Below the pieces are notes generated by a model. The model had not been told where the DNA came from, did not search any database, and saw only the letters and a program-made list of their open reading frames with translations. DNA of 52,904 nucleotides from Algibacter luteus. GTDB lineage: Bacteria; Bacteroidota; Bacteroidia; Flavobacteriales; Flavobacteriaceae. Made by a program: the position numbers and the translations under genes. How positions within the stretch are numbered: the first letter of the stretch is position 1; every line of letters begins with the position of its first letter. Positions 51,417 to 52,904 of this stretch are shown in pieces. Where the stretch lies: NCBI RefSeq assembly GCF_900141715.1, contig NZ_FQYK01000002.1:1-52904 (forward strand). The letters are read 5' to 3'.

Positions 51417-52904
51417 ATGAAAACAAAAATTTTTACGCTTTTAGGGATAGTTTTTCTATTCTTTTCATGCCAAAATGAATTACTTGATTTACAAGAAGAT
51501 TCACTGCAGTCATTTTCAATGTCCTCTCAACTTACGGCAAGTTGCGAACCAGACTTTGAATCTCTACATGCTAGTTTACCAAATTCAGTAAGTATTCAAA
51601 CTACTGCAAACCCTGGTGATGATGCATATTTTGATTTTGATATTTTAAATACAGACCTAGCAGCTACAGGGCTTCAAGGTTGGTGTGGAGATGTTGATGG
51701 ATATCTAGAAGTTGAAGGGCCTTATGAATTTAATGTGTATTCAAGTTATGAAGATTTTCCAACTGAAGAATTTGAAAATCCACAAAATTTCCCTCTTGTA
51801 AACTGGATTCTTAACCAAGATTTTATTGGCAAAGTAAGTTCAATATCAGGAGAAACTTATACTTACGGAATGGTTCAATGGGCTATTTGGGAACTTTTAG
51901 ATGATAACAATTGTGTTAATTGTTTTTATTTAACAGGAGATGTTAAGGATGGTTGGAAACAAAATAGGGCTGCCTTAGAAGCAGTAGCTATGGAAATTGT
52001 TGATGCTGCTGTTGCAGAAGGGCAAAATTTCAAACCTGAATGTGGCCAACAAGTAGCACTTATGTTTATTGCTAATGAACGTAACCAACTTAATCAAATA
52101 ATTCAATCTATAATATATACAGTAGACGTTCCTGAAAAAGTAATGGAGGAATGTTTTGAATGTGAAGGAAAAGTAACCGAGTTAGAACTACAATTTAATG
52201 GTGACCAAGAAGCTACCATTAGAGTGGAAACTAAAAAAGAAGGTGAAGAAGGTAGTAAAATTGTTTTTGAGGACAATGTAGCTCCTGGTGAAACTTTTAG
52301 TTTTGTTGGTAACGACAAAAAAGGAACATTAGGAACTGAAATTAAAATTTATGTAAATGATATTGAAAATACTAAAATCCATACAAGTTGTTCTGAACCT
52401 ATTGGTCCTGGATTAATTAGTGGAGATTTTGAAGTTATTAGTGGATCAAGTAGAGAGGGCGGTGAATTATGCCCGGTAGAAACGCCTCCAGGTGGCGGAG
52501 ATGATTGTAATGAATGTGATGGTAAAATCACAAGATTAGATCTTCAATATAATGGTGCTGGTTCTGCCTATATAGAAATAGTTCAAAAGAAAGATGGTTT
52601 AGTTGCATTCTCTGGAAATGTTAACGCAGGTGAAACATTTACCTTTTCTGGGAAAGATGATAAAGGAACTTTAGGTACAGAAATTATTATTTCTGTGAAC
52701 GGTTCAGTTGCACAAAAAATTCATACAAGTTGTTCTGTAGAAATTGGTCCTGGATCTATATTCGGAGATTTCTCTGTTATTGGTGGCGCTAGTCGTAATG
52801 GTGGCGAATTATGCCCAGTTGAAACGCCTCCTGGTGGCGGAGATGATTGTAATGAATGTGATGGTAAAATCACCAGATTAGATCTTCAATATAATGGTGC
52901 TGGT
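51417..52904 (+). CDS. Multi-repeat lipoprotein with thioester-adhesin-like domain (3' end outside window)
   Basis: The ATG at 51417 opens a frame of 496 codons to the window edge. Cys18 (LFFSCQN) is the likely lipidation site. Residues ~43-220 are a TED-like domain with Cys90 (GWCGDVDGYL), VNWILNQDF and Gln154 (VQWAIWELLD), 64 residues apart, closely matching the 47247 protein. Then follow beta-rich ~114-residue repeats: a diverged copy (about 240-360), a second copy from base 52500 and the start of a third at 52842. Each has GETF, GTLGTEI, IHTSC, IGPG and GGELCPVETPPGGGD. The layout (lipid anchor, thioester domain, repeat stalk) resembles a surface adhesin. Confidence 0.72.
   Translation, partial: MKTKIFTLLGIVFLFFSCQNELLDLQEDSLQSFSMSSQLTASCEPDFESLHASLPNSVSIQTTANPGDDAYFDFDILNTDLAATGLQGWCGDVDGYLEVEGPYEFNVYSSYEDFPTEEFENPQNFPLVNWILNQDFIGKVSSISGETYTYGMVQWAIWELLDDNNCVNCFYLTGDVKDGWKQNRAALEAVAMEIVDAAVAEGQNFKPECGQQVALMFIANERNQLNQIIQSIIYTVDVPEKVMEECFECEGKVTELELQFNGDQEATIRVETKKEGEEGSKIVFEDNVAPGETFSFVGNDKKGTLGTEIKIYVNDIENTKIHTSCSEPIGPGLISGDFEVISGSSREGGELCPVETPPGGGDDCNECDGKITRLDLQYNGAGSAYIEIVQKKDGLVAFSGNVNAGETFTFSGKDDKGTLGTEIIISVNGSVAQKIHTSCSVEIGPGSIFGDFSVIGGASRNGGELCPVETPPGGGDDCNECDGKITRLDLQYNGAG
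52500..52904 (+). repeat. Near-identical 342-bp (114-residue) tandem repeat
   Basis: The unit starting at 52500 recurs at 52842. Over the 63 bases visible of the second copy only one base differs (CAA to CCA). The unit junction encodes CPVETPPGGGDDCNECDGK. A more diverged copy precedes at about 52138-52499. The number of units outside the window is unknown. Confidence 0.9.

Overview
The window comes from an AT-rich Bacteroidota genome, most likely a marine-type member of the Flavobacteriaceae. The evidence is the TAnnTTTG-type -7 promoter elements, weak Shine-Dalgarno signals, flavobacterial families (DUF4834, DUF3667, YfhO, MopE-repeat secreted proteins) and the gene order MBL hydrolase / Bcp / Nth / ECF sigma / UvrA. 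No rRNA, tRNA, CRISPR array, transposase or phage gene was found.

Layout. (1) 1-3889, minus: a large secreted purple-acid-phosphatase-like protein with MopE repeats, cut by the window edge, preceded by a secreted TPR protein. (2) 4177-19385: a surface-glycan locus in several transcription units. A leftward five-gene operon encodes two SDRs, an SMP-30 lactonase-like protein, a GT2 fusion and an ATP-grasp enzyme. A rightward group encodes a phosphoglycosyl transferase, a FemAB-like protein, a methyltransferase, a BioF2-like acyltransferase and a formyltransferase. A leftward trio encodes a GNAT-like protein, a DltA-like adenylation enzyme and a carrier protein. A final rightward pair encodes a second phosphoglycosyl transferase and an ATP-grasp enzyme. 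Together they look like a pathway that builds a lipid-linked glycan and decorates it with aminoacyl and formyl groups. (3) 19495-31459: regulators (Lrp/AsnC, XRE), an M14 peptidase, small envelope proteins and conserved housekeeping genes (MBL, Bcp, Nth, ECF sigma, UvrA, DUF3667). (4) 31709-33867: two paralogous secreted proteins, each behind a sigma-54-like promoter; the second has a long, very basic Arg/Asn/Thr tail. (5) 33943-39484: a YfhO / glycosyltransferase / flippase operon and DUF4834. (6) 39625-46964: an outer-membrane protein, then a lipid-like neighbourhood (GNAT-like protein, serine-palmitoyltransferase-like enzyme, cysteine-synthase-like enzyme) that fits sphingolipid or sulfonolipid synthesis, then oligopeptidase B and YbaB. 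(7) 47247-52904: two paralogous lipoproteins whose N-terminal half resembles the Gram-positive Cys-Gln thioester adhesin domain. Between them lie threonine aldolase and a PaaK/CapK-like ligase. The second lipoprotein carries nearly identical 114-residue repeats and runs off the window.

The two strongest leads are the putative thioester-forming lipoproteins and the aminoacyl/formyl glycan-decoration locus. All functional statements rest on motif reading and family knowledge; no database search was run.
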